Assembly (NCBI GenBank): GCA_022788185.1 | Contig: JALEVV010000007.1 | Coordinates: forward strand, 1 to 44,837 | Source: Spirochaetales bacterium | GTDB lineage: Bacteria; Spirochaetota; Spirochaetia; Sphaerochaetales; Sphaerochaetaceae | DNA: 44,837 nt | Reading direction: 5' to 3' | Shown here: positions 32,701-40,063 of the stretch, piece by piece | Numbering within the stretch: the first letter of the stretch is position 1 | Layout of the letters: each line of letters opens with the position of its first letter | The notes under the pieces: model-generated | The model's input: only the letters and a program-made list of their open reading frames with translations | Database searches by the model: none | Told to the model about the DNA's origin: nothing | Position numbers and translations under genes: made by a program

Positions 32701-32926
32701 CGGTAAGATATGCAGCTATTATGTTCTGTGCAAGCTGGGTATGGGGGCCTGCTGCAGGACCGAGCGGTGTCACGCACTTCTGCGAGAACACATTGACACT
32801 TTTATCCCCGGAAGGTGTGTAAAACTCACTCTCATGAATAGAGAATATCGAACCTTCATTCCTGTACTCCCCGACGATCCTGTCAAACAGGTTCACAAAG
32901 GGAACCGGTCTCATTTTATCAGCCAT
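29750..32926 (-). CDS. ygfK: YgfK-type iron-sulfur oxidoreductase ('putative selenate reductase')
   Basis: 1058 residues from the ATG at 32926 (GCGGAGGAA upstream; MADKMRPVPF matches the E. coli MGDIMRPIPF start). Order: dihydropyrimidine/dihydroorotate-dehydrogenase-like region (1-450; GPAAGPHTQLAQNI, STMHGCPPKEIEAI); Fe-S segment (CVEACPIHQDIPEYI, ICDHQCQNHCTRLDY); FAD and NAD(P) Rossmann domains (VVGAGPAGLSAALFLARAG, VVVGGGNTAMDAARAAL); a Cys/His-rich acidic insertion (about 846-892); and a ferredoxin-like end (CVECSYLCNKCVEVCP, CNECGNCATFCPHDGG). The name is historical; the family is tied to selenium-dependent Mo hydroxylases and purine breakdown, probably as an electron-transfer or ring-reducing enzyme. 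Promoter at 32958-32985. Confidence 0.92.
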   Translation of the reverse strand: MADKMRPVPFVNLFDRIVGEYRNEGSIFSIHESEFYTPSGDKSVNVFSQKCVTPLGPAAGPHTQLAQNIIAAYLTGSRFIELKTVQIMDTLEIAKPCIDARDEGYNVEWSTEYTLPKAYDEYLKAWIILHIIETLQNKGSFESPSFIFNMSVGYNLEGIKTERMQKFINSMLDADVDGRFDGYIEDVKRVFVKGYLDGTPWAGLEESVVAMLPKISKRISPSVTISTMHGCPPKEIEAICTYMLTEKKIDTFVKLNPTLLGFDGVRGILNDLGYAYVGLKRESFDHDLQYPDAVSMLHRLVDLAAKEGRGFGVKLTNTLGSVNDQGVLPGDEMYMSGRTLLPISTSVALKLSEEFGGALPVSYSGGANALTVKALFEAGIRPITLATDMLKPGGYNRMGQLCSILSESDAWDMKKIDVEKLRTLNTWARDRKNIISKDFRGKNKAKVVTPLTLTDCYVSPCVEACPIHQDIPEYIQLMGEGKVAEALAVILDKNALPNITGWICDHQCQNHCTRLDYEGPVKIRQMKKLAAEEGLSEFLSEIWVKPEDPADVKAAVVGAGPAGLSAALFLARAGFKTEIFEREKTAGGVVSNIIPEFRIPREVVERDVNFILSNGVDIHYGVTVDDVKAENLKKAGFDYIFYAIGAEKENKIRLEGEGKVIDAVTFLGDEKKGIDSGLGKDVVVVGGGNTAMDAARAALRTGAKVTVVYRRSFDEMPADREEYEFALDDGVSFAFLTNPKALNDGVLTLSVMKLGEKDRSGRRRPEDTGEVITLPCSALITATGNKPDTETFQALGVEVVDGFPTDGEGIYIVGDSLTGPTTVVRCIASARDAVSRAIDDCLEKLASSDEDDDECDCGCEEHGEDCTCGCHDSDEEEEEEISDEELEAAEDEFFQSIRQRKSKVVRSCDKCSSEDFMKREACRCVECSYLCNKCVEVCPNRANMALDLRDTGLFDDPFQILHIDAYCNECGNCATFCPHDGGPYLKKFTLFSRADDFENSTNSGFLVSGDEITVRVEGKIMKGSVKEGHADVDVSDELSAMIDAVLTRYSYLLNAVEE
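30250..30390 (-). other. Acidic Cys/His-rich insertion coding segment within ygfK
   Basis: Encodes about 47 residues with two CxCGC motifs, each followed by His (CDCGCEEH and CTCGCH), then a run of Asp/Glu (DSDEEEEEEISDEELEAAED). As I recall the E. coli YgfK sequence, it has no such segment at this place, between the NAD-binding domain and the last Fe-S domain. It could bind Zn, Ni or Cu, or chaperone a metal or selenium species; inference only. Confidence 0.7.
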
Positions 32927-32957
32927 AATGATTCCTCCGCGTAGTATGTCTACCTTC

Positions 32958-32985
32958 ATTGTACCTTACTTTACCCATAAGTCAA
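32958..32985 (-). promoter_or_regulatory. Promoter of ygfK-ssnA
   Basis: Minus strand TTGACT (32980-32985), 16-nt spacer, TACAAT (32958-32963); short leader to the ATG at 32926. Confidence 0.7.
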
Positions 32986-32990
32986 CAAAG

Positions 32991-33012
32991 AATTGCAACA
33001 GATTGCAACAAA
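32991..33012 (-). promoter_or_regulatory. Putative activator boxes, ygfK promoter
   Basis: Minus strand TTTGTTGCAATCTGTTGC, then AAT: two GTTGCAAT direct repeats 10 bp apart, the nearer GTTGC 9 nt from the -35. Same arrangement as at xdhA (25766-25783). Confidence 0.55.
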
Positions 33013-33133
33013 GTACAACCATCATATCATATGATTATCCTGCAGGAACCAATACTTATGCATACATGAACAGCCATCACTGAATTGTATTGCTGCCTGT
33101 GATGCAAAGGATTTCCGGCCTTACTTTTCAGAT

Positions 33134-33234
33134 AAAAAAACATCCCGCCATTCTGGTCCTAACAGAGTTGAGCGGGATTAATTTCTCAAACTTTTAATAA
33201 GGTAACCACCGTCTATCGGCAGTGCCTTTTTCTG
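33134..33234 (-). ncRNA. Candidate small RNA between glyA and ygfK
   Basis: About 100 nt on the minus strand, bounded by a TTGACT-N17-TACACT promoter and an intrinsic terminator, with no open frame having a ribosome site. The 5' hairpin is ACTGCCG-ATAGA-CGGTGGT. A single-stranded A/U-rich middle (CCTTATTAAAAGTTTGAGAA) follows, then the terminator hairpin ATCCCGC...GCGGGAT with an inner TCTG/CAGA stem and seven T (33134-33140). It lacks the SRP core GGAAGGAAGCAGC, the 6S closing stems and tRNA features. Function unknown; a trans-acting regulator or a conserved housekeeping RNA not recognised here. Confidence 0.5.
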
Positions 33235-33240
33235 AATATA

Positions 33241-33269
33241 AGTGTAAAGATGTTTTATTCGGGAGTCAA
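33241..33269 (-). promoter_or_regulatory. Promoter of the candidate small RNA
   Basis: Minus strand TTGACT (33264-33269), 17-nt spacer, TACACT (33241-33246). Confidence 0.55.
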
Positions 33270-33307
33270 CGGCAAACCGCCACTGAGCTTTAAGGTACAG
33301 TGGCGGT
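33270..33307 (-). terminator. Hairpin terminator of glyA
   Basis: ACCGCCACTG, 12-nt loop, CAGTGGCGGT; a 10-bp perfect stem 12 nt after the glyA stop. Only three T follow (TTTGCC), so the tail is weak. Confidence 0.6.
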
Positions 33308-33318
33308 CTTGCTTAATG

Positions 33319-34824
33319 TCAGTTGAATTTTGCTTTCAGGTAATCAAGGTCGATCTCAGGATAGAGCACGAAGCGCTCCAGCAGGGCCTTCACCCTATTC
33401 TTTGCCTCTTCCTGGATCTCTGCGGGGCACTTGGCCTTATTTCGGCTGAGCTGTCCTGCCTTCTCACCCTTGGTAAGCTTCACGGGCCTTGCGTTCTTAA
33501 TTACCAGTGAGATGATGTCTGCGATCTCACGCATCTCGCATTCCTTCATGCCGAGGGTCGTGACGGCTGCAGTTCCGACACGAAGGCCAGATGTGTACCA
33601 GGGACCGTTCACGTCGAAGGGAAGCGCATTCCTGTTGAGCGTGATGCCGCACTCCCTGAGCAGTGTCTCGGTCATCCTGCCGTTGAGGCCGAAGGATGAG
33701 ACATCAACGAGCATGAGGTGGTTGTCGGTTCCGCCGGTGAGTACGGGAACACCTTCCTTGATGAACTCCTCGGCCATGGCCTTTGAGTTTTTCACGATCT
33801 GGGCGGCATATTCCTTATATTCAGGGGAAAGTGCTTCGGTGAAGCACACTGACTTGGCCGCGATCACGTGGGGAAGCGGTCCTCCGATCACAAGCGGACA
33901 GCCCTTATCCACAGCTTCGGCAAACTCCTCCTTACAGAGGATCATGCCGCCGCGCGGTCCGCGGAGCGTCTTGTGGGTAGTGGTGGTGACGACGTCTGCC
34001 CAGGGGAACGGGGAGAACTCTCCGGTGAACACTCCTCCGGCAACGAGACCTGAGAAGTGGGCCATGTCAACCATGAAGACGGCACCGACGCTGTGGGCTA
34101 TCTCGGACAGGGTGCGGAAGTTGATCGCCCTGGGATAAGCTGAATATCCGGCCAGCAGGATGAGGGGTTTAACTTCCTCTGCCTGACGCATTATTGCCTC
34201 GTAGTCAAGAAGACCTGTCTCTTTATCAACTGTATATGAGTATGCGTCGAAGAGCTGGGCCGAGATGTTCTGGCGGTAACCGTGGGTAAGGTGTCCGCCG
34301 GAGTAGTAGTCCAGTCCGAGGAGCTTCTGGTCATGAAGGAGCTTCCTGATCTTCATCCAGTCCTCCCTGGACATCTCACTTACGTTGGTCACTCCCATTT
34401 CCTCAAGGGCGGGAATCTGGACCCTGGTGCTCAGGATCGCCCAGTAGGCGCAGAGGTTTGCATCGGCGCCGGAATGGGGCTGGACATATGCATGCTCGGC
34501 TCCGAAAAGCTGCTTTGCCTTTTCGCAGGCATCGGCCTCAATCTCATCGACGTTGGCACAGCCCGCATAGAATCTGTGAAAGGGAAAGCCTTCGGCATAT
34601 TTGTCAGTCAGGAGGTTGCCCATGGCAGCCTGAACCGATAGGGATGAGAAGTTCTCGCTGGCGATGAGCTTCAGATCGTGACAGCGCTGGTCCTCAAGCT
34701 CCTTAACGATGAGGGAAGCCAGGCGGGCGTCCCTTTTCGCCACCAGCTCCAGCTGTGAGAGATACATGACCATTTCGGGTGTCACGTCATGTGTGTTGAT
34801 GTAGTCCTTTATGATGGAATCCAT
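33319..34824 (-). CDS. glyA: Serine hydroxymethyltransferase (long form)
   Basis: 501 residues, longer than the usual 415-420. PLP enzyme interconverting serine and glycine with tetrahydrofolate. Motifs: LKLIASENFSS, DKYAEGFPFHRFYAG, YVQPHSGADANLCAYWAILS, VDMAHFSGLVAGGVF and TTTTHKTLRGPRGGMI with the Schiff-base Lys near residue 283. Two extra parts account for the length: an N-terminal helix (1-40) and an insertion of about 50 residues after YWAILS (PALEEMGVTNVSEMSREDWM). This long form is known in Treponema-type spirochaetes and supports the lineage call. SD GGAGGA 7 nt upstream. Glycine production may feed one-carbon and purine metabolism. Confidence 0.93.
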   Translation of the reverse strand: MDSIIKDYINTHDVTPEMVMYLSQLELVAKRDARLASLIVKELEDQRCHDLKLIASENFSSLSVQAAMGNLLTDKYAEGFPFHRFYAGCANVDEIEADACEKAKQLFGAEHAYVQPHSGADANLCAYWAILSTRVQIPALEEMGVTNVSEMSREDWMKIRKLLHDQKLLGLDYYSGGHLTHGYRQNISAQLFDAYSYTVDKETGLLDYEAIMRQAEEVKPLILLAGYSAYPRAINFRTLSEIAHSVGAVFMVDMAHFSGLVAGGVFTGEFSPFPWADVVTTTTHKTLRGPRGGMILCKEEFAEAVDKGCPLVIGGPLPHVIAAKSVCFTEALSPEYKEYAAQIVKNSKAMAEEFIKEGVPVLTGGTDNHLMLVDVSSFGLNGRMTETLLRECGITLNRNALPFDVNGPWYTSGLRVGTAAVTTLGMKECEMREIADIISLVIKNARPVKLTKGEKAGQLSRNKAKCPAEIQEEAKNRVKALLERFVLYPEIDLDYLKAKFN

Positions 34825-34844
34825 AAAAATCCTCCTGCCATCAA

Positions 34845-34874
34845 ACCATACACAAGATGTAATGCCTTTGACAA
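34845..34874 (-). promoter_or_regulatory. Promoter of glyA
   Basis: Minus strand TTGTCA (34869-34874), 18-nt spacer, TATGGT (34845-34850); moderate match. Confidence 0.4.
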
Positions 34875-34907
34875 CAGGGCGGAAAAAACTAACAGAAAAA
34901 CCTGTCC

Positions 34908-36665
34908 ATGTACTATACTGATAACATGCAGAGACATTCGGCGTCTGTGGGCAACAGACTTCTCATATACTTTCTCATTATTATGCTGATCCCGCTCATC
35001 ATCTTCCTGGTGTTCTACAACTTCTTCGCCTCGAGAAGTCTCTCCAGTGCCCTGGAGGAACAGGCGAAGGTGCTGATAAAATCCGACGGCATGCTGCTGG
35101 AGAAGAAGATGGAGGAGTACAGGCACACCGCATACACTCTCAGCACCGATGATAGGATAATCGCATCGCTGGAGGATGACGTGCTCTCCGACAGCGAGCT
35201 CACTGCAATATACAACATGATGTACACGGCGCTCACGGAGGAGCTTAAGAATGCCGATGTACACATAGTTTCCAAAAGCGGTAAGGTCAGGATCTCATCG
35301 GGAATCTTCCCTTCCGAATATGACACGAGAATACAGGGCAATGAGTGGAACAGGAAGAACATCATAGCAGAGGCCACGACCATCAGGGATCTGGGAAGGC
35401 AGTCCCTGATCTTCATAGGGGACCACAGGATCAATGAGGACGGGGAGCAGATCCTTTTCTCAATCCTGAGAAACGTCTTTGCCTCCGATGACACGATACT
35501 CGGCTATGTTATCATAGACGTCTACACGGAAGCGGTCATCCCGGAGCTTACCAACGCCTCCCTTTTCAGGGACGTCCTTCTCGTTGACAACACGATCTAC
35601 CAGGCCTTCTCCCTCAACCACCCCAACAGCTACGGAAGCTTCGACCGCTTCCCGTTCCTGACCGATGAGGGCATTAAGAAGTACTACTACCACTTCCCTT
35701 CCGGGACGTTCTCCGTAATAGGCTACATAGATACGGACATATATAAGGGAAACAGCGAGAGAATGTTCCTCTCGGCAACCCTTGCCCTGATGCTGGGAGC
35801 ACTGGTCTCGGTAATCCTCTCAGTCCTCTTCTCCCGCTCCATATCAAAGCGCGTCAACACGCTGACAAAGAACATGAAGTACATCGAGGAAGGTAACCTC
35901 AACATCTACCTCGGCGAGACGGGAATAACGGAGTTTGATGAGCTTTCAACATCGTTCAACACGATGGTTACCAAGATCATCTATCTCATACAGCAGCGGA
36001 GCGAGGAGGAGGCAAAGGCTGCGGAAGCGGAGCGCAAGGCGCTGGAAAGCCAGCTCAACCCCCACTTCATCTTCAACACCCTCAACACGATCAAGGCACT
36101 GGCGAAGCTCCATGGGGAGAGTGAGATCTACACCATCTCCCTCCAGCTGGGCAAGCTTCTGCGCTCTTCCCTGAAGAACCACTCCTCCACCTGCCTTCTC
36201 TCCGAGTCGCTCTCGCTCACGGAGAGCTATCTGGCGATCCAGAAGATCCGCTTCAGTGAGAAGCTGACCTACTCGGTGAATACTGACGGTGTCATGACCG
36301 ACAGGATCATAACGCCGAAGCTGATGATCCAGCCGCTGGTGGAAAACGCGGTCGTTCACGGTCTTGAGCCCCAGAACGGAAGCGTTCACATCGACATAAA
36401 CCTCTCAATTGATGGTGACAGGCTTCATGTCACTGTCTCTGACAACGGGGCCGGAATGGAGATGATACCCGCCTTCCGCGATCCCGGACTGCTGAAGGAC
36501 ACGTCCCACGTGGGACTATACAACATTTACAGGAGACTTGACCTCAGGTACAAAGGTGACTTTACTTTCAATATAGAGACAGAAAGCGGAAAAGGCTTTA
36601 AGGTATCGATAACAATCCCGGTGGAGGAAGCGGAAAATGGAAACACTGACGATGGTGATAATTGA
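34908..36665 (+). CDS. YesM-type sensor histidine kinase
   Basis: 585 residues from ATG 34908; an in-frame ATG at 34926 (MQRHSASVGNRLLIYF) is equally possible and neither has a ribosome site. TM1 is LLIYFLIIMLIPLIIFLVFY; an extracytoplasmic sensor of about 240 residues follows (Cache-like); TM2 starts near 285 (ATLALMLGALVSVILSVLF); HAMP at about 308-365; His_kinase domain with the phospho-His in LESQLNPHFIFNTLNTIKAL near 386; HATPase with LMIQPLVENAVVHGLE, DNGAGM and HVGLYNIYRRL. Overlaps the response-regulator gene by 29 nt. YesM/YesN pairs usually sense or control carbohydrate uptake, and a carbohydrate ABC transporter lies just beyond. Confidence 0.9.
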   Translation: MYYTDNMQRHSASVGNRLLIYFLIIMLIPLIIFLVFYNFFASRSLSSALEEQAKVLIKSDGMLLEKKMEEYRHTAYTLSTDDRIIASLEDDVLSDSELTAIYNMMYTALTEELKNADVHIVSKSGKVRISSGIFPSEYDTRIQGNEWNRKNIIAEATTIRDLGRQSLIFIGDHRINEDGEQILFSILRNVFASDDTILGYVIIDVYTEAVIPELTNASLFRDVLLVDNTIYQAFSLNHPNSYGSFDRFPFLTDEGIKKYYYHFPSGTFSVIGYIDTDIYKGNSERMFLSATLALMLGALVSVILSVLFSRSISKRVNTLTKNMKYIEEGNLNIYLGETGITEFDELSTSFNTMVTKIIYLIQQRSEEEAKAAEAERKALESQLNPHFIFNTLNTIKALAKLHGESEIYTISLQLGKLLRSSLKNHSSTCLLSESLSLTESYLAIQKIRFSEKLTYSVNTDGVMTDRIITPKLMIQPLVENAVVHGLEPQNGSVHIDINLSIDGDRLHVTVSDNGAGMEMIPAFRDPGLLKDTSHVGLYNIYRRLDLRYKGDFTFNIETESGKGFKVSITIPVEEAENGNTDDGDN

Positions 36666-37389
36666 GGATGAGAAGATAATCCTGGAGGAGCTGGTAAGCA
36701 CCTTCGACTGGTCGAAGCTGGGCATTACAGTGATCGGGACTGCCGAGGACGGCATCAGCGGGGAAAAACTCATCATGGAGAGCAGTCCCGACATAATCCT
36801 GACGGACATCAGGCTTCCCCTTCAGGACGGTCTCACCATGCTCTCGAAGTGTCCCTCCGTGGACCAGAATGCGATAGTGCTCTCGGGATATACCGACTTC
36901 GGCTACACGAGACGCGCCATCCAGATCGGGGTCTATGACTATCTGGAAAAGCCCGTTGATGATGAGGAGCTGGAGAATGTCTGCGGCAGGCTGGCCGAGC
37001 GGATCAGGCAGGAGCACATGAGTGAAAAGCAGGAGGAAGGCACCATGAGGATCGAGCTGCCCACGGATTTCCACAACCACCAGATCAGCTGTGCCGTCAC
37101 CTTCATAAAGGAAAACTACGAGAAGCCCATCGGACTGTCGGATGCGGCGGCCTATGTCAGGCTCAGTGAGAACCACCTCTCCACCCTTTTCAAGGAGGTG
37201 ACGGGCATAAACTTCCTCCAGTACCTCAACGGGTACCGCCTCAACATGGCAACTGACATGATGAGGAAGGAAGGCGTCAACATCTCCGAGATCGCACCGC
37301 GCTGCGGCTTTGCCAATCCAGGATACTTTGCCAAGATCTTCAAGCGCTACTACGGCATGACGCCGACCCAGTTCCGCGACTCACTTTAA
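36637..37389 (+). CDS. YesN-type response regulator with AraC DNA-binding domain
   Basis: 250 residues, shorter than most YesN proteins (about 400-540) because the linker is minimal. Receiver domain 1-125: acidic pair in IIEDEKII, phospho-acceptor Asp57 in ILTDIRLPLQDGLTM, Lys in YDYLEKPVDDEEL. AraC-type double helix-turn-helix about 150-250: LSDAAAYVRLSENHLSTLFK and ISEIAPRCGFANPGYFAKIF, KRYYGMTPTQFR. SD GGAGGAAGCGG within the kinase gene. Its 3' end overlaps the convergent solute-binding gene by 9 nt. Probably activates sugar-transport genes; targets not shown by sequence. Confidence 0.92.
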   Translation: METLTMVIIEDEKIILEELVSTFDWSKLGITVIGTAEDGISGEKLIMESSPDIILTDIRLPLQDGLTMLSKCPSVDQNAIVLSGYTDFGYTRRAIQIGVYDYLEKPVDDEELENVCGRLAERIRQEHMSEKQEEGTMRIELPTDFHNHQISCAVTFIKENYEKPIGLSDAAAYVRLSENHLSTLFKEVTGINFLQYLNGYRLNMATDMMRKEGVNISEIAPRCGFANPGYFAKIFKRYYGMTPTQFRDSL

Positions 37390-38703
37390 CCGGCCCTCGT
37401 CAATGACCTCCTGGGCAGCGCTCTTAAGCCTGAGATAGGCGTTTCTCGGGCTCTCGCCCTGCAGCATCACCGAGCCGACCGCACTCCTGATAAGGCTCTG
37501 AAGCTCACCGGAGGCAGCACCGTAATAGACTATGTGGCCGCGTTCGAAATCGGAGCGGAACACATCCGCATAGGGCATGCTTTTGAAAGTCTCACTCTCG
37601 AAGAGGGCCTTAGTAGGCTGGATTATCGCAACCTGCTCCAGATACTCCTCCCCATGGGAGAGCATGTAGGAGATGAACTCCCAGGAAGCCCTGCGGGTGG
37701 CCTCATCCGCATCGGCATTCACCATGTAGTAGTGGCCGTAGTAACAGCATGCAGTGTCGCAAAGTGCATCCTCAAAGACCGGGAAGGGCACTACCATCCA
37801 TTCCCCGCTCTCATAGAACGCAGGATTGTCGTACTTTATCCTCGCCTCCTGATAGAGGCCCGTCAGCGCCATGGCGATGTCCCCGTTGTCATTGTTGAAA
37901 AGCGAGCGGGCATTGCGATAGGTCGGAGAGCCAAGATTCAGTCCGTTGGGCCCCCACTCCTGCATGAAGGTAAGCCACTTCACCCAGGCCTCCTCACCAA
38001 CTATCGCTTCCCTGCCGTCATCGCTGATGAGCTTTCCGCCGAGCTGCTCGACCATGGGAACCATCGACTCCAGGAAGTAGGGATAACGGAAGTCGAAGCC
38101 GCGGCGGGTAAGGATGTTGCCGTCCCTCTTCACTATCTGCTCTGAGATTCTAACCACATCCTCCCACGTTCTGGGGTAATCGGTTTCGGGGTCAAGTCCT
38201 GCATCCCTGAAAACCTTCTTATTAATGAATATGCACCAGTTGGTAAGCTCCAGCGGAAGGCCGTAGACCTCACCCCCATAGACCACCGGGGAGATCATGC
38301 CGTCAAGATATGCTTCCTCCACATCGGCACGGTCCCTGAAACCTGCGGCTTCGTAATCAATCGGGGCCACACGCCCGTTCACGATATACGGATATTCATC
38401 ATTTACCGAGAGATTGAAGATCGTCGGGCCTTCCCCGGCAGCGAAGGCGGTCTGGACAAGCTCTATAAGCTTGGTGGAGGACTGTCTTGTTATCCTGATC
38501 TCCACATTGGGATGCAGTTCCATGAACTCTGCCGCATATCTGTCCTCAAGGGCGGCACGGTTGGCATCCTCATGGGTCCAGAACTCGATGACGACGTGTT
38601 CATCCACCTGGGAGGAGCGCATGAGGCCGGAAATAATGAGAAAAGCACACACCACGACTGCAAGCAGTGCGATACAGCATAGAGATAAACTCTTTTTCGT
38701 CAT
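37381..38703 (-). CDS. ABC transporter sugar-binding protein (orphan paralogue)
   Basis: 440 residues. Family-1 extracellular solute-binding protein: N-terminal hydrophobic segment (SLSLCCIALLAVVVCAFLII), then VVIEFWTHEDANRAALEDRY, FAAGEGPTIFNLSVNDEYPY, KVFRDAGLDPETDYPRTWED and NDNGDIAMALTGLYQEARIK, all strongly similar along the whole length to the protein at 41062-42360. The signal region is longer and lacks the QGAKEE mature start of that paralogue, so it may stay membrane-anchored. Separated from the permeases by infA and read from its own promoter. Substrate not identified; carbohydrate likely. Confidence 0.88.
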   Translation of the reverse strand: MTKKSLSLCCIALLAVVVCAFLIISGLMRSSQVDEHVVIEFWTHEDANRAALEDRYAAEFMELHPNVEIRITRQSSTKLIELVQTAFAAGEGPTIFNLSVNDEYPYIVNGRVAPIDYEAAGFRDRADVEEAYLDGMISPVVYGGEVYGLPLELTNWCIFINKKVFRDAGLDPETDYPRTWEDVVRISEQIVKRDGNILTRRGFDFRYPYFLESMVPMVEQLGGKLISDDGREAIVGEEAWVKWLTFMQEWGPNGLNLGSPTYRNARSLFNNDNGDIAMALTGLYQEARIKYDNPAFYESGEWMVVPFPVFEDALCDTACCYYGHYYMVNADADEATRRASWEFISYMLSHGEEYLEQVAIIQPTKALFESETFKSMPYADVFRSDFERGHIVYYGAASGELQSLIRSAVGSVMLQGESPRNAYLRLKSAAQEVIDEGRLK

Positions 38704-38719
38704 ACATCCTCCTGATTAG

Positions 38720-38748
38720 ATTATACACAAAGGCCGTTGTGTTCACAA
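38720..38748 (-). promoter_or_regulatory. Promoter of the orphan sugar-binding protein
   Basis: Minus strand TTGTGA (38743-38748), 17-nt spacer, TATAAT (38720-38725), followed by AGGAGG 5 nt before the ATG. Confidence 0.7.
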
Positions 38749-38777
38749 AACAATCTTTCACTCCCGTCTCCAGCCCA

Positions 38778-38807
38778 TTGACGAAGACACGTACTTGGTC
38801 CTATACT
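38778..38807 (+). promoter_or_regulatory. Promoter of infA
   Basis: TTGACG (38778-38783), 18-nt spacer, TATACT (38802-38807). Confidence 0.65.
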
Positions 38808-38848
38808 GTCTAAGGCTTTGCTGATAAAGCATTTATTATGGAGGAAAC

Positions 38849-39067
38849 GTGGCTAAGGAAGAAGCTATTGAAGTTGAAGGCGTAGTTAAGGAGGCTCTCC
38901 CCAATACAAGGTTCAGAGTTGAGCTCCAGAACAAGCTCGTCATTCTCGCTCACCTCTCAGGTAAGATGAGAAAGCACTACATCAGGATCGTTCCGGGTGA
39001 TGTCGTTAAAGTTGAACTCTCACCCTATGACCTTTCAAAGGGCAGAATCGTTTACAGGGAACACTGA
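38849..39067 (+). CDS. infA: Translation initiation factor IF-1
   Basis: 72 residues, exact family length, from a GTG 4-5 nt after GGAGGAAAC. Single OB-fold: [40 protein letters not shown] and [19 protein letters not shown]. Binds the ribosomal A site during initiation. Monocistronic, with its own promoter and terminator, and encoded between two parts of a sugar-transport locus rather than in the usual ribosomal-protein cluster. Spirochaete infA genes are often free-standing. Confidence 0.96.
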   Translation: MAKEEAIEVEGVVKEALPNTRFRVELQNKLVILAHLSGKMRKHYIRIVPGDVVKVELSPYDLSKGRIVYREH

Positions 39068-39075
39068 CATCTAAG

Positions 39076-39100
39076 GCTTCCGAAAGGCGGAAGCTTTTTT
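39076..39100 (+). terminator. Terminator of infA
   Basis: GCTTCCG, 5-nt loop, CGGAAGC, six T. Confidence 0.85.
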
Positions 39101-39116
39101 ATTTCATTGCATGAAA

Positions 39117-39147
39117 AGGAAAAAGTACACGACAGGCGTGTACTTTT
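39117..39147 (-). terminator. Terminator of the sugar transporter operon
   Basis: Minus strand AAAAGTACACG, 5-nt loop, CGTGTACTTTT, then TCC; 19 nt after the permease stop. The A/T flanks make it usable in both directions. Confidence 0.8.
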
Positions 39148-39165
39148 CCTTTTTTCTGCCTTCTC

Positions 39166-40047
39166 TCAGCCCTTTCTTGACTCGTAGACGGCGGCACCGC
39201 CGAGGAAGTATTTGGAGAGGGAGAAGAAGAGGATGAACATCGGGATCGAGGCAAGCAGTGCGCAAGCCATCAGGGCACCCTCATCGGTCTGCTTCTCTTC
39301 GGCAAACTTCGAGATGTAGAGCGGAATCGTCTTCATCTTCTCTGCCTGGGAGCAGAGCAGCGGCCAGAGGAGGTTGTCCCACTGGTTACGGAAGGAAAGG
39401 ATTCCGAGCGTCGCAATTACCGGAGTGGAGTTCGGAAGCACTATCCGGTAGTAGATCTTAAACTCAGAAAGACCGTCGACACGGGCGGCATCCAGGTACT
39501 CACCGGGGAATGTGATGAGATACTGTCTCATCTGGAAGACTCCGAATGCACTTACCAGGAACGGGATTATGAGGCCCGGTATCGTGTTTATGAGCCTGAA
39601 CTTCGAGGCAACGAGATAGAGCGGTATCATGATCGCCTCAAAGGGGATCATCATTGTGCTCATGATCGCCATGAAGACCGCGGTCTTTCCGCGGAAGTTG
39701 AACTTGGCAAGTCCGTAACCGCAGAGGGATGCCATGAGGACCGTAGTGAGCGAACAGGTGAAGGCCACAACGAGGGAGTTAATCAGGTTGCGGAAGAAAA
39801 TCTTCTCCCCATGGTTTCCGAGAATTGCCTTCTGGAAGTTCGTGAAGAACGTCCTTGTTTCGGTTGTGAAGTACTTCCTGCTCGGGATCCAGGTGTATGG
39901 CATGCTCATTATCTGCTTTGCATCCATGAAGGCCGCCGTGACCATGAACAGAAGGGGCATCAGCGTGAAAATGAGCACCAGGATCAGGACGACATAGGTG
40001 AGGATTTCACCGATTCCGACTTTTCCGACGAATTTGTTGTTGTTCAT
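39166..40047 (-). CDS. Sugar ABC transporter permease (MalG/UgpE type)
   Basis: 293 residues, six predicted membrane segments starting with ILTYVVLILVLIFTLMPLLF. The cytoplasmic EAA loop that contacts the ATPase reads YLDAARVDGLSEFKIYYRIV, then LPNSTPVIATLG. The second half has FILFFSLSKYFLGGAAVYES at the C-terminus. Lies 16 nt after the partner permease gene, last in the operon. Membrane subunit for import of a carbohydrate; the ATPase (MsmX/UgpC-like) is not in this window and is probably shared. Confidence 0.92.
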   Translation of the reverse strand: MNNNKFVGKVGIGEILTYVVLILVLIFTLMPLLFMVTAAFMDAKQIMSMPYTWIPSRKYFTTETRTFFTNFQKAILGNHGEKIFFRNLINSLVVAFTCSLTTVLMASLCGYGLAKFNFRGKTAVFMAIMSTMMIPFEAIMIPLYLVASKFRLINTIPGLIIPFLVSAFGVFQMRQYLITFPGEYLDAARVDGLSEFKIYYRIVLPNSTPVIATLGILSFRNQWDNLLWPLLCSQAEKMKTIPLYISKFAEEKQTDEGALMACALLASIPMFILFFSLSKYFLGGAAVYESRKG

Positions 40048-40063
40048 TTGCTATCCTCCCCTA

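Noticed and set aside
18613-32926. Reading ygfK as a true selenate reductase
   Set aside because: The name is a historical annotation; the domain make-up and neighbours point to purine/Mo-hydroxylase metabolism.
33134-33234. SRP (4.5S) RNA, 6S RNA or tracrRNA
   Set aside because: The AGGACCAGAATGGCGG part only superficially resembles the SRP tip and lacks GGAAGCAGC; ends do not pair as in 6S; no cas genes or CRISPR repeats are in the window.
34809-36389. Long antisense frames opposite the histidine kinase and response regulator
   Set aside because: Shadows of GC-rich coding sequence; no ribosome sites and no recognisable domains.
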